Assembly: GCF_050436995.1 (NCBI RefSeq)
Contig: NC_134756.1
Span: forward strand, 8,556,001 to 8,620,000
DNA from: Anticarsia gemmatalis
Lineage: Eukaryota > Arthropoda > Insecta > Lepidoptera > Erebidae
Reading direction: 5' to 3'
DNA length: 64,000 bases
The translations under genes and the position numbers were made by a program. Within the stretch, counting starts at the first letter, position 1, and each line of letters opens with the position of its first letter. Under the pieces are notes generated by a model. It was given only the letters and a program-made list of their open reading frames with translations, was not told where the DNA came from and did not search any database. This document shows positions 1-13,002 of this stretch, piece after piece.

Positions 1-350
1 GCCTTTTATTCGACGTAAATTAAGTATTTTTTGAGTGACAGTGTACGCATATTTCTAACATTAACTGTATTGAAGTGCGTACCTTATCCGAGTTACGAGG
101 AAAACCTAAATTTAATATAATTTATTGATATATAATTACGTGGCTCATTAAGTAGTGCAATTTCGAATAGAATACACATGGAGTGAAATGTGTTAAATAT
201 AATTATTTACGTATAAAATAAAGTGTTTTTATCATAGAGTGAAGAACTATAGAAAGTGGTCATTTAATATTAGTACTCATCTTAAATACAAATAATCTTT
301 ATAATCATATTAAATGAAATATCGTCATAACTTGGTTATATTATTTCAAT
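1..350. other. upstream region of the GPCR pair
   Basis: AT-rich sequence with no coding signal on either strand. It probably contains the 5' untranslated region and promoter of the first receptor gene, but no clear TATA or initiator stands out. An untranslated upstream exon could lie outside the window. Confidence 0.3.
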
Positions 351-2527
351 ATGGATCATAACCAAAGCGCAGTTATGGGTGTATCTCCGTATAAATCTGA
401 TGCAGATCTCGCAGCAGTAGAATTATTTAAGAACTATCCAGAATGGCTGCTGATCTTGGCCACAACTTGCGTATGGAGCTTCATGGTCATCGGTATACCA
501 GGGAATTTCGTCACTATTGTAGCTCTTGCGTGCTGCAAAAAAGTAAGTTCAATTTCTGATTTAGTTATTTCTGCTACGCGATTATTCGTGGTGTTAGCTA
601 CAACCACCATGAATCTCATCATATATAGCAGTTTTGCATACATAACCACGGCATCCTAACTAATGCCCTCGCGAAGCAAAACTGAAGTGTGATAGTTGAT
701 CAGACTTTCCTAGACCCGTGAGTTTAGCACTCTTTACTATTTTAGTTGTAAATTATTATTCTTGATATTATGAGTACGTTTAGTTATCTGCTCAAAGAAA
801 AATATTATAGTCTTGTTCACAAAATAATATTTATTGTATAAAAGTAATTGCTTTAAAAAATATGTGTTCTATAATATTATTTATTCAATTATTAAAAGTT
901 AGTTATATGTTTGAAACCATTTTAAGCACTATATAAATAAATAATATTCTAAACATACCTAATAGTTTATTTCATTCAATGTGAACTTTAAAATACTAGG
1001 TATCAGATCGTGGTCTTAAAGCCAGTAAGATCTATCTAAACAATAATCTTTCTCAAGACTAATACTATCACACGTGTGTAATTTCAGTTCCGCAACGCCA
1101 CTGCAATTTTTATAATAAATTTGCACATCAGTAACCTACTGACGTGCTGTTTCATACTTCCAATGTCAGCGATCACTTACTCTTCAAGACATTGGATACT
1201 CGGCAAGGCTATGTGCAGTTTTTACCCGTTCATTAAATACGCCTTGAACTGCAGCTCTCATCTCAGTGTTGTTGCTATCACTGTTAATAGATATATCATG
1301 GTCTGCCATCCTATGAAGTATGCCAGGTTAGTATAGATCCAAACTAATGTTATAAATATGTATATCTGTTTGCCTGTTACGGTTTCGCGGAAAAATCATT
1401 GAACTGATTTCGTAAAATGAAGCTTGAAAATATAGTTGAATTATCGAGATAAAGTATTCCATACTTATTTCATATGGTACTTCAATTGTTCTCTGGTTCT
1501 ACTGGTGTATCATAATCCTTATAACTTGCATATTTTATATTATTAACGTAAAAGTTAAACGTGATCAGTAGCCACAGGTAAATGCTGTGATTTTATTTCC
1601 ATTTAGCGTGAATCAAATACGTAGAACCAATTTGTACTTCATACATTCATCACCTGGGAGGTGGGCTTTTATGTTTATGGTTTGGAAATTCCCAGGAAGA
1701 TATAGTTTTCCGAGCAGTCCGGCTGTTTTATGCCAAACTTATTTATTTGCAGAATCTACACGAGACGGAATATAATAATAAGCGTGATCAGCACGTGGGT
1801 ACTGGCTTTCGCTTTATTCCTACCATCCTACTTCGAGATATTCGGTCGATTCGACTTGGAGCCGAAGACTGCAGGCTGCACCTTGGTACGGGACACAAAC
1901 ATCATCAACCCAAGAGAACTCTTCATTTCTCTCGCATTCGTTGGGCCAGTATTATTTATCTCTGTATTGTATGGTCGTATATGGTGGGTGGCAAGAAAGG
2001 CAACCAAAAAGTGCAGACAAAACCAAACCACTAGACCTACGAGTAACACTGGACCAGCCCGAGCAACTAAAAGTCAGACTGCTTCAACTTTTTTGGAGCT
2101 CCCATCAGCAACAGTTTCTCCGGTAACTTCGGTGTATGATATGAAGGACGATGAAATTGATCCAGAAAAGTCTACTGCTTCATCGCTCGGTAGAAACAGT
2201 CCCCAAAGGTTCTCCAGACATGTTTTTAAAGTGAAAGATAACAAAAGATCGTATCTACCTACTAAAAAAGACAAGAAACTCGCTACAATGATTGTTGCTA
2301 TATTAGTATCTTTTGCGCTGTGTCACCTCCCAATCATGATGACAAAGTTGTTGTACACGGATTATACACAGAACCCCATAGCTAGTGTGTTTGCAAGTCT
2401 TTTTGATGATTCGTCAGACTTTCTCAGCCCTATCATTTATGTAATAATTTCAAATGAGTATAGGCAAGCGTACTTATATCTGTTCAAGACTACGAAATAC
2501 ATGATGAGGACGACATTTTCTTTTTGA
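351..2527 (+). CDS. Tre1/moody-type rhodopsin-family GPCR, copy 1 (3 exons)
   Basis: Seven-transmembrane receptor of the plasma membrane, 401 residues. Coding exons: 351-542, 1088-1326, 1753-2527; phases 0 and 2; donors GTAAGT and GTTAGT. The start is the first ATG and gives an N-terminus with an NQS glycosylation sequon. TM1 carries GIPGN. TM2 reads ISNLLTCCFILPMS, with Asn where class A receptors have Asp. TM3 ends in VNRYIMVCHP, so NRY replaces DRY. Cysteines that would form the TM3-loop 2 disulfide are present (KAMCSF and AGCTL). TM6 is KLATMIVAILVSFALCHLP. TM7 ends SPIIY instead of NPxxY. The third intracellular loop is long and rich in Ser, Thr and Lys. NRY is known from Drosophila Tre1, a receptor in germ-cell and glial guidance; I infer that subfamily, and ligand and role here are unknown. 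The neighbour at 3150 is its tandem duplicate. AATAAA at 2896 is a likely polyadenylation signal. Confidence 0.88.
1341..1470 (+). repeat. interspersed repeat fragment of a common lepidopteran family, in GPCR intron 2
   Basis: Degenerate copy of a family with recognisable blocks in fixed order: TATAAATnnG, then TGTTTGnCTGTTACGGTTTC, then a GAACTGATTT block. Other copies in this window lie at about 10803-11015, 50348-50526 and 52230-52400. The family assignment rests on comparison of these copies and on general familiarity with lepidopteran genomes. Confidence 0.5.
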
Positions 2528-3149
2528 AATATTCCATTAATAGGCTTAGTTATACTTGTTATTCATTTAAATAATTTACTTGTTAATATCCCATATCAAT
2601 TTTAAGTAAATACTCATAACGTTAACACCTATTTTTGTACCGATGATGCATTTGAGGATATTTGTTATAGCCTTAAAATTAGCTTTAGATATTGTACACT
2701 ACTTATATTTGCGAAGCAAAACATACTAGTCATCAGGCTTCAGTGCTTAAAAACAACTGTTTATGTCTGAAACGTTTAGTTTGGAGAAGAATTTTACAGA
2801 AATTTACCCATTAGCAGTCATAATACGTATTTCAACAAAGTTATCTGTCTCTAACCGCAGTCAACTTGACGCATTAGGGAAAACAGAATAATAGCAATAA
2901 ACACTCAGTATTATACGGTTTCACGTAACGAATCAAACTCGTTCATAATTAAAATTATAGTCATAGGACACACACGGATTTTAATATTGTGACAAAAATG
3001 TAGAAACCGAGCTAATTTATAAAGAAGTGTAAACTAGAATAGCTAAATTGTGACGGTTGCGCCGGTTAAAGTTAGACAGAACAAAGTGATTTACAGAAGT
3101 AATTCTGTATCTAATTACTGTTTTAAAAGTGAAAGTGAGATCTAAAAAA
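2528..3149. other. 3' UTR of GPCR copy 1 and promoter side of copy 2
   Basis: About 620 bp between the two receptor genes. It holds the likely copy 1 3' UTR with AATAAA at 2896-2901 and the upstream region of copy 2. No ORF or RNA gene is seen. The segment around 2880-2905 resembles 5156-5180 behind copy 2, which supports a duplication that included 3' flanking sequence. Confidence 0.4.
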
Positions 3150-4771
3150 ATGTTTACAATGGCTTATAACGAGACTACGGTATACGCAACTGATGAAGAG
3201 CTAGCAGCCGAAGTATTGTTCAAAGGCTACCCAGATTCACTCCTCGAGTTCGCCTTCGCTGCTAGTCTGATCTTTATGCTTATTGGAATCCCAGGCAATC
3301 TAATTACCATCATTGCCCTCGCCTGTTGCAAAAAGGTTGGTTTGTTTATATTTAGTTTTCCTACTATTTTGATTGCATGCTAATTAATTTGCGTGTAGCA
3401 GGATAATTTTGATAATATACAAACACATTAATTGTTTCAAATCTATTTCTAGTCATAAAAGATAAGTAAAATAAGGAAATATATCCGTACAAATTCAACT
3501 TTTAGAGTTATTGTTAAGTTTATATAAGTCTGATTTTATCAGTCTTTTTTAAGTATTCATAAAACGTATTTTACTATTTTCAGTTCCGTAATGCCACGGC
3601 ACTATTTGTGATAAACCTGCACATTTGCAACCTGACGTTCTGCTCCATCGTTCTTCCGATGACGGCTACCACTTACTTGACGAGCCACTGGGTATTCGGC
3701 AAGACGATGTGTAGTGTGTACCCGTTGTTGAAGTACGCGTTGAATGGGACCGCACACTTCACTGTCGTTGCCATCACCGTTAATAGATATATCATGGTCT
3801 GCCACCCGCTGATGTATGCCAGGTTAGTTCATATTCTATCTTTACTTAATATACAATGAGATACTAAAGTAAATTTTAAGCTAGCCTTGTATAAAAGACT
3901 TCTTGATTAATAATTTGATTGTATAATTTGATTGTATTCTCTATACTATCTTGTCTATTTATCTCATGTTTGCAAAATACTAATACTGTTTCTATATTGT
4001 TTCAGAATTTACAAAAAACACGTTTTAATTCTATCCTTAATTAGTACGTGGGCAGTGGCATTTTTATTATTCATGCCATCTTACTTCGAAGTATGGGGTC
4101 GATTCGACCTGGAGCCTAAAGGAGGAAGATGCACCATGCTGCCAGACAAAAATGATATCTGTCCAAAGAAATTCTTCCTCTGCCTTGCATTTGTTGGTCC
4201 GTACTTGATTATTTCTGTATGTTACGGTCGTATTTGGTGGACAGTGAGAAAGGCAGCAAAGAAACGAACTGCCTGTATTGCCAGGGGTGTTCCACCTCCT
4301 ACGTTAAGTAACAGTGGATCAGATACATCAGTTGCTGACACCAGTCGCGCTTGTAACGAACTCTCGGTGTACGAGAGCAGTACCGACGATGATGCAAATA
4401 AACAAAACAGCCCAGTAGTTCTAACCCCTGGTGGAAGGAGTATTGTACAGTTCTTCACGCCTACATTTCGAAAGCCAAAAGACCAAAATAAACCGAAACT
4501 ACCGACAAGAAAGGACAAGAAACTGGCCACAATGATTCTTGCTATATTAGTTTCGTTTGCTCTATGCCATGTCCCAATTATGTTGCTAAGATCGTTGTAT
4601 GGAGAATATAAATCTGATCCAGTAGCTTATCTTATAGCACACTTGTTTGACGATTCGGCGGCCTTTATCAGCCCTATTATTTATGTGATAATGTCAAGTG
4701 AATACCGACAGGCATATATCAGTTTGTTTATGAACTTAAAATCCAATACATGTAATGCATTCAAAGTGTGA
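3150..4771 (+). CDS. Tre1/moody-type rhodopsin-family GPCR, copy 2 (3 exons)
   Basis: Tandem paralogue of the gene at 351. Coding exons: 3150-3335, 3584-3822, 4006-4771. The middle exon is 239 nt, exactly as in copy 1, with the same phases. The protein is 396 residues from ATG 3150, or 393 from the in-frame ATG at 3159. The second has the better context and lines up with the start of copy 1 (MAYNETTVYATDEEL against MDHNQSAV...). Motifs match copy 1: GIPGN in TM1, ICNL in TM2, VNRYIMVCHPL after TM3, ATMILAILVSFALCHVP in TM6 and FISPIIYVIMSSEYRQAY in TM7. Both copies lack a standard DRY and NPxxY. The long third loop and the C-tail differ most, so the copies may differ in coupling or regulation (inference). 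AATAAA at 5171 sits in a context resembling the signal after copy 1. Confidence 0.88.
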
Positions 4772-7644
4772 GATGCAGTCTCAACTGTACTGTGAATGTA
4801 TTAAGCCGCCTCTATGTGCCTAACGACAAAGTTTTGTCAACACATTTTTTGGAATACCTTTTTGCTAATGGAGATAGCAATTAGCCATACAATATTCTTT
4901 ATCCCGCGAAGCGAAAAATTATGCATTAAGTAAAAGGAACCGAAATGGCCTACCGTTACTGTCTTTTTGGTGTAGTCGGAATAAATGTGTTGAAAAATGT
5001 TTATCTTCTGATTACAAATGATTCTGTGTTTTGGGAGAAACGCCTTTGAAGTTGTTAAGAATCTGCGTAAACACAAACATTATAAAATGATGTATCTTGC
5101 TTGCTGCCGATTGCAAGGGAATGTCTTTTTTGATCTCACGAATCGCTACTATTGAAAAACAAATAACAGCAATAAATGTGTACAATTGTAATTATCAAAA
5201 ACTTAAATAAGATTATTTAATTGTCTTTCTTATTGATTGTTCAATGTATAAAATACTTTACAAAAGGCTACTTTGTGAAGTTTGTAAATATTTATTTTTA
5301 AAACTCCAGCATAAAGGAGACCGCGCAAAAATATCAAACATATTATTATACTGTAAATAAAGACTGTAAATTAATTAAGATTATATTTAAGTAAATGTTA
5401 ATATCGAATAATAAAGTTGCAAAGCACACATGTTAAAATGTTACAACAAAATGTCTTTATAATTTTTCCCTTTTCTTGTTGGTTGTTAAGACGGCGGCCA
5501 CAATGCAGAAAGGCTGCGGAAAGTGCCAGTTCAGTTCGTTAGTTGTTCATTAGTGTTCTAGAGAGACAATGGACGATGTAATGTTCATTTGCCAGCCACT
5601 ACCCGCACCGCCACTTTGCTCTCAATTCACCACTTGCCTTTTAATGACTCGTCCAGTTTTACTGCAGAAAATTGTGTACAATATACCTTTGATAATACGA
5701 ATTGCGCCGCAGAGAATACATGAGTAATTTATTATTTGTGTAAGACGTGCTTAATATAAATAGGTGACGATATATGATGCTGCATAGGGAATAAATTATT
5801 CATTATTGTAAAACGCCTTGATTTAACCGCTAGTTTACAAAAGGCAATGATTAAATACAAATTTTATATTGTAATTTAGGTAGCGATGAATGTTTCAGAA
5901 CGTCGTTTTTTTTGCTAAACCTACATCTATCAATAATTGAGCTTAAAGTAAATCAACTTCAAGAAGTACTCTATACAAAAATTTGGAGAGACATAATTGC
6001 CTACATACACGTATAATATCCTAACTTTACCTAAGCAACTACCGAGCAAAATTCACAAACTAAGCACAGGTTAATGCGTATAAATATCACTTATACAGTT
6101 TAATTAGTGGGCGAAGTTTCCCGACGAGTAGCGAGTAACTACCCCTCATGTGAGGCCGTATTTCAGCCACATTGGTCCCCCGTGGGCTCTGCGAGCAATC
6201 CTGTAGCGGCCGATGTGCGATCATTGTCCAAACATACACACTATAAACGAACTATTGAGCTCTACGGGAATTTTCGTTGAATGCTATTGAGAATGAAATA
6301 TATTGTGGATGTTGACCGTTAAGACAATTGATGACTTTATTTCTAAGTAAAAGAAACTGTTTTAGATAACATTTTATAGCAAATTTACTCTATTTCCAGG
6401 ATATAAAAATTTAAAAAGATCGGTAATTGATTTAAGGCATGTAATAGTAATAAGAATTGCCAAAGTAAAATAACTCGAAAATTACACAACAGCTTGAAAA
6501 ATATTGCGTCTATTAGTTATTCCTAGGGCTTTTCGAAGGAATACCAGCTAGAAACTGGCCGTTTTGTATCACAATTCATAAAATACATTTATTGTGTAAT
6601 ATAGTCACTATTGTGCAACCAGCGTACGTTATTATATGCTTATCAGAAAGCTTAAATGGTCATTGTTTTATAGTTTTGACGTATGTTCCTATACCACATC
6701 GGGAAACCCATGGAATACTGGGGTAAGTTCAATTATAATTCACTTGATGTGTCATGAAGCGGAGCGAATTATTTTCCTTTCAGCCCTTTTAATACCTGTT
6801 TTCCTATTTGAATTTAATGACTTCTTTTCGTATTTACCGTGACATATAGATATAAGATATGCTACCAGTATTTAACAATTAAACGAAGTAAAATACAACA
6901 ATTGAATATATTGCGACCTAAAACGTTGTAATTTAGAAAAGTAATTTACCTCATTTAATATCACGCCTGTTACAAGTGAAGTAGTCAGAAGTGTATGCAA
7001 TATATCCACGTTTCGCCAATATGAAGTTTCGCTCAATAATTTAATATACTGATACCGATCATCCATAAAATGACACCTTGTGATACAATGGTAAAACTTG
7101 CAATTTTACTCTAGAACCATAAACATTTCTCTATTTAACCTATTTATCCTACTAATACCAAATATAAATAATAAAGATAAGCTTTAAGTTGTCAAAAAAT
7201 TGCGCATCCGCTATGGATACACTAATGATACAACATGAATTGTAACATCGTATGTACACAGTTATGCAATCAATTTTTGAATGACTTCAAATAAATATTC
7301 ACTCCAAATATTGAATGACTTGTCTCCGACCGAGCACCGACATAATTTCGAGATCCTCTCTCACTTGTTCACCGATGTGCTTCAAGGGAACAGTAGTGTA
7401 CAGTTCACTTGTCAATTAAACACACTCAATTAACTTGGAGAATATTAACTTGATACATCCTCGATATATCCTTTTCATACAGTACCCTTACTATACTCCT
7501 AGGTGTGGAGGCAGATATATTTATTGTGAAATAAATATATCGAACTTATGACATCATTATCAAACGGAAACACAACCAACGCCACGCATTGGAAAACCTC
7601 ATAATAGAAATTCCATGCCTTAAGTTAATTAAAGCTGTCCTTGA

Positions 7645-7800
7645 TAATTCCTAGGTCCCCAAACCGCAATAGGTTAGCGTGGTAGACTCGAGGTCTAAGC
7701 TTTCCCTCGTCATAACCTGCATTTGGCCAGCGTGATGTACACTTCCTCATTCTAAAACTGTCTGAGGGAGACCCTTGCCCAGCAATGCGACAGAAATAGT
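7645..7800 (+). repeat. interspersed repeat fragment (GAGACCCTTGCCCAGCA family)
   Basis: Contains GGCCAGCGTGATGTACAC and, later, GAGGGAGACCCTTGCCCAGC. The same two blocks at similar spacing recur at 29081-29160 and 39690-39785 on the same strand. The order and spacing mark a dispersed repeat, probably the end of a retroelement widespread in Lepidoptera. The 5' part looks duplicated here, with an extra CCCCAAACCGCAATAGGTTA block. Confidence 0.55.
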
Positions 7801-8820
7801 TTTTTTATTGTTAATTATTTGATACATCCAACTTCTTTTGCACAATAAATATCCGTTAGTAATATAATCAAGATATTTGTCGAAATTTCTAATTGTCTTG
7901 TTTATATGAAAAATATTTATGAATATGACTTCAAGACTTCAAGGACTTCTATGCGTTTATCTATTCTGCTTATTTGTGCCTACTTCCTTCTATTGTTGAA
8001 TACTCATTGTGCTATATATCTATGTTATTATTTGCAGTGCAGTGAGACGTTGATGAGTACTGGAAAGTATATAATAGTCCTTCATTATGTCATAGTTTTG
8101 AAAAGTAAATCTTGGGAATGTGGTACTTTGCACTTAGGTCATTATAGTTCTGGTAAACGTCGATCGGAAACTTCGCACAAACTTAGAATAAAAATACTCC
8201 ATCGGTCTTTATGTCAAACATACTGGTTATCACCTCAAAGCTAATATATTGAGATCTCGTCAATTCAACAATTCTGCCCAACAACACGACAACACGCTAC
8301 ACAACATTCATTAAATACTTACTGACTTAAAATAAGTCTTGCCTCACAGGTGACTGAACAAGTGACGAACATAATTCTTACACCTAAATTAAATTTTAAA
8401 ACAAATATCCTCGTAAAATATAGGTATTTTTGAGAGTCGTTTAATTCACAGAATATATGAGGAATTCCGATACAATTTGTTAGGTATATGACTAAAAGAT
8501 CGTACGATGCAAAGGTTGTCACTCATGGACTATGCACTCAACCTCATATAGCATGTATATTTTTAGCTGAATCACATTTAGGTATTCAACTTGTTCGTAA
8601 TAATACCTTAATCTAAACAACGCTTAGTCTGGGCTCTCTATTCAAAATTTTATCAACGAATCGAAATGGGCAGATAGAAATGAATTATCCAAATCAATGA
8701 AGCTCAGAAAAATATGATTGAGTTTTATTCTAAGGAGCGTGCTATCAAACGTAAACCATCAGTCGCAAAGTACGACCACACTAAAAAACAGCAACTATCA
8801 GTGAGTCATACGAATATTTC

Positions 8821-8895
8821 TTTCCTGTGGGAATTGAACCCGCAATATCCGACGTGAAAGCAACTAAAAACTGCACCACACGCGCGATAACAATA
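8821..8895 (-). repeat. tRNA-derived SINE fragment
   Basis: The reverse complement contains GCGGGTTCAATTCCCAC, a good tRNA-type B box, preceded by a degenerate A-box-like stretch (GTGTGGTGCAG). It lacks the clover-leaf pairing of a working tRNA and has no anticodon arm that can be folded convincingly, so it is read as a SINE head, not a tRNA gene. Confidence 0.5.
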
Positions 8896-10802
8896 AAACC
8901 CGAATTCTGTAGTTCCCTTGTTCGTGAATTCTAAACTATTCCCCTACTCCCTACTGAAACAGATTTACATACGGCGGAGATTAAAATGTGTCGATCCATT
9001 TAATATGGAATGAATTTCCAACGACAATGACGAATGGTCATCGCTACAATATTCAATTCCGACCGCAAATATTTAGTTTCAATTTTGCTATCGAAATAAT
9101 GGCACGTGAGGGGTGAACGCTGTGGATTCTGTCATGTAGATTTATGAACGTCTAGGTACACTAGATTTTTAGATCATAAAATTGCATATAAAAGTTAGCA
9201 CTCGTAACTTTTGACATGATTGGAAAGGAATGGAAGTAGCCGTTGTCCAGCATGGAGTAATATAAGTTAAGCAAAAATCTTGGTGACTTACTGCAATCTG
9301 TCTTTACGATCTATACTTACTTACTTTGCCTCGTAATATCTCTCGCGATCATGCTGATAATTCCGCACCCAAGTTATGAAATGAAGTTTGATAGGTTATA
9401 TCATCATCATAATCATTCACAAGCCAATTATACTAACTGTTGAGTACATAGGTCTGTTTTTGTTCATGTCGCGCTCTTCGATCCTAGTTGGCCTATAACG
9501 CTTCATAAAGGAAGGTAGCGTCTGTGTAAGAAAATTGTTACATTCATTCCGATTTTTAGTAGACCGTATTTCCAGAGATCATGCATTCGTTGAGTTGATT
9601 GAGTTCAAAGAAATATGCAAAACCTATTTAACTTTATTATATGAATAAATACCTATATATTATATTCATTGACTTTATAAATAAAACAATAGTTTTACCT
9701 AGAATGTATTGTCATTGCATACAATTACAGCCTCATCTTATATAATTACTCTATGTTCTTTTTCTATGAATTCCTTATTTATTCCGTAGAATATAAAACA
9801 ATTAATTATTCTTGTAATTTTTAACCGTAAGTGTATTTTAATATACATACATGTATAATAGTATATAGAATAAAAGATATTTTCCTTATTTAATAAACAC
9901 ATACAATACCAAATTATAAGAATCATTCAGCTTCGATACAAGGAAACTTAGTTAAGACCGTCTTTGTATGGTATGTAAAAAATAATTGCTACCTAAATAA
10001 TGAAGAAATAAAAACCATTCTTGATTTACTGCTGTGGTATGACTTCTAGAATGTGAGACAAATGCAAACGCAAACACACCCACAACATTATTTGAACCAA
10101 AAAAATATTAATACAATGTTACCACATGTTTTTTCATTATTCTTACTTTGTACCTAAACGTCAATTGGCAAGACCTCGACACGTAATTTAGTTTAAAACC
10201 AACACGCAGATGGCAGCACTTTCTTTGTGCTTATCACGGCCATCAGGAGCAGACAGAATTAATTAATTACTGCAGCACATAGCCCTGAAGCCCAGAATAA
10301 GATAAAATTGTGTTGCCACGTGTGAAACTAGACGCGTCGGTTTAAATATTTGGAGAGATAAAAGGAATATAAGAAACGAAAATTAAAATTTTACCCATCA
10401 GCAAATTAAACTTAGTCCTTTTTGTAAAATATGTTTACCTATATAAGTAAAACTAATCTAAAAATTATTTAAAAAAGAATCCAATATAAGGCAAAAATAT
10501 ACCTATTGTTGTAAAGATTTCGCTTAATTTGTACTCTAATTAACGTTCACCATTAAGTACTTATATTGGTTTGAATGAATTAGCGTCCATGTATACCTAC
10601 ATAATCATATATTCCTGCATTTAAACAAGCACTATAGAAATACAAATGTAAGTAATAACATAATAAAATACAACTCCGGTCTTTATTGCATGCGGATGAT
10701 AAACATTCCTTATATACAGAGCAGAATAAACAAATAAATAAGAAGAGCATCAGGATGAATATACAGAGAAACTCTTAAGACGTAGCGCAGTGTTTATCTC
10801 GG

Positions 10803-11015
10803 TTAAAATCTTACAAATATTATAAATACGACAGTTTGTTTGATGGATGTATGAGTGTTTGTTACTCTTTCACGAAAAAACTGCTTTTGATGAACCACAT
10901 AAATTATTTGCCATAGGGTTGCAGAGACCAAAAAACGCCACGCCTTATAACCTGGATTTACACAAAGGAAACTTATTACCGTGGAAAATCTTTCCAAACA
11001 GAAGTTGTCGGACGA
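10803..11015 (+). repeat. interspersed repeat, common lepidopteran family
   Basis: Carries TTATAAATACGACAGTTTGT, then GTTTGTTACTCTTTCACG, then TATAACCTGGATTTACAC in the same order as the copy at 50348-50526. It is the best preserved of four copies in the window together with that one. ORFs crossing it on both strands are accidents of the repeat. Confidence 0.55.
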
Positions 11016-12404
11016 ATTTATTAATTAGTTTTTTTTAATGCATGTAGGAACTTATAGCAACCATTAGTTTTAAAATATTATTTTTTAACTTCGCGAAATG
11101 CATTATAAAACATTATATTCCCGAATATAACAAGTAGCAGCAAAAAATAATTGCTACATTATTTAACTTTGTTTATCTAAAAATCCAAGCACTATACAAG
11201 ATTACTAAATTATTTCAACACGAATTTACACTTAAAAATGCGTTTTGTAAGATTTTTAGACGACATTCTCTGTCAAAAAGAGCATCTGAATCCAGTTATT
11301 TTCAAATTATGAGAGGACGATATTAAAAATGTAGATTTAAGCCGTGGATGTGGCCCGGCCACGTCACTGAATGTTAAATAGGTGGATGGCGGCGAACCGC
11401 ACTCGATGTAACAGTCCCTTTGCCGCTTCACAAACTATTTTCGGGCTAAGAAACACGCGGCTTGACTTAAGACAATTATATTAACTTAGAAATAATTTGA
11501 TGATATATTTTTGATTGACGTCTCAAAGAGTCTTCATGCCAAAGTCCGATATATGGTCCGTTCTCAAGATTGGATGGATGAATAAACTGGTAATAGATCT
11601 TTTGACAATATCTTGGTAAAAAGCTAGCTTATAAATAAAGATAACGAGCTTGTACACAATTTTGTAATAACACTATATTAGAGAAAAGAAAATTAAAGCA
11701 TCATATACAATATCAATTTAAGCAACATTTCTTCGATACTCGTGGGCAACACATATCGTTTCTTTCGCGTCACAGTAAATATTTATGTTACACTTTCAAG
11801 GTGGGTAATATCCATTCAGCGTATTTTCCACGTGCGAACTTACTTACCCCGCCTCAAACACTTCCCGTACACATACTGATACACTACTTTTACACCGCTG
11901 TTTTCAAAGCCACGGTTTTACAACACATCCGAAAGGGATTTGCCGAAAGCTTCAACAAAAACTATTTACATTCAAAACTAAACTTTACACTTACAGCTTA
12001 GAACCGAAAATCGCATGTGTTTATATTACTTAGCCGTGTTGAACTCGAGTCAAACAGTGCATAAGCATATTTTTATGTTTATTTCAGGGCTGGATTGCGC
12101 CTGCAGTGAATTTAAATAGCGCAGTTTGTGAAATATGCAAGTGATATCACGTTCGTATAGTTTTATTTACACCCGGCCGTTGAATATGAATTTCCGATTT
12201 TAAAGTAGTAAATAACAATGTTCTTTTGCCGAAGAAGCGCAGATATGAAACGAGGATAATTTATAGCGAAGGGAAATTGCAGATTTTCTGAATTCCTTTA
12301 ACCGAGAAACGGGTCATTTTAAATCCCCTTTTTCGTTTTATTGTGAAACTAGTTCTATCTTGAAAATCAAACAACTTATTTATTTTCTCTAGTCTAGTCC
12401 CACT

Positions 12405-12470
12405 GCTGAGCAAAGGTCTCTTCCTTGGATTAGACCCCTCCGTCGTGTGTTGCCTCTAGCTATCCATATA
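12405..12470 (+). repeat. interspersed repeat scrap (CCCACTGCTGAGCAAAGG)
   Basis: Contains CCCACTGCTGAGCAAAGG followed by TCTCTTCC, a block often seen at the ends of lepidopteran dispersed repeats. Only about 65 bp are recognisable. A weaker relative, TGTCCCACTGTGGGGCAAG, is at about 20808-20826 in the last introns of the protease homologue gene. Confidence 0.4.
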
Positions 12471-12945
12471 GGGACGCGTCCAACTAACTATTAAAATTAA
12501 AGTAAATTAGATACACACAAATAAATAAGCACAATTTTATACTAACCTAATTTGAACAGTCAATAAATACATTAATGAACTGTGTAAGGGCATCAGATAA
12601 AATCACAGGTTAATTCATTTTAATACTCTCGATTAACTAAACTTGTTATCAATTGTAATTAAAATTCATTCAATGAAAGTTATCAGAGCTAAATGTTTAT
12701 TTTACACATTCATTCCAGAAAATTATTTAAATAATCGAATGATTAATTACGATTCACACTACACATTAAGCGTACAACTACTATTCCTATTGAAAAGCAA
12801 TTAATTAATTATTTAAATGAATGATACGCACACATTGTGATAGATAAAAAACGAACTAAAACAACTACTATTAAGCCTTTTATTGCACAACAATGGTATG
12901 TTTTAAATTAAAAAAACAAAGCATGCTACGTTCAGTTAGGCCTGC

Positions 12946-13002
12946 GTAGCATACTCCGTAGCACACGGCGTAGCACGGTTCTGTAGCACACTGCGTAGCG
13001 CC
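12946..13002 (+). repeat. short minisatellite, 12-13 bp unit
   Basis: About five diverged direct copies of a unit beginning GTAGCAC (GTAGCATACTCC, GTAGCACACGGC, GTAGCACGGTTCT, GTAGCACACTGC, GTAGCGCC). It is GC-rich against an AT-rich flank. Confidence 0.65.

Noticed and set aside
7906..8244. 112-codon + strand ORF in the intergenic region
   Set aside because: No domain, no splice or promoter context, composition typical of AT-rich random ORFs.
12946..13002. CRISPR-like array
   Set aside because: Units are 12-13 bp, diverged and contiguous with no spacers; it is a minisatellite.
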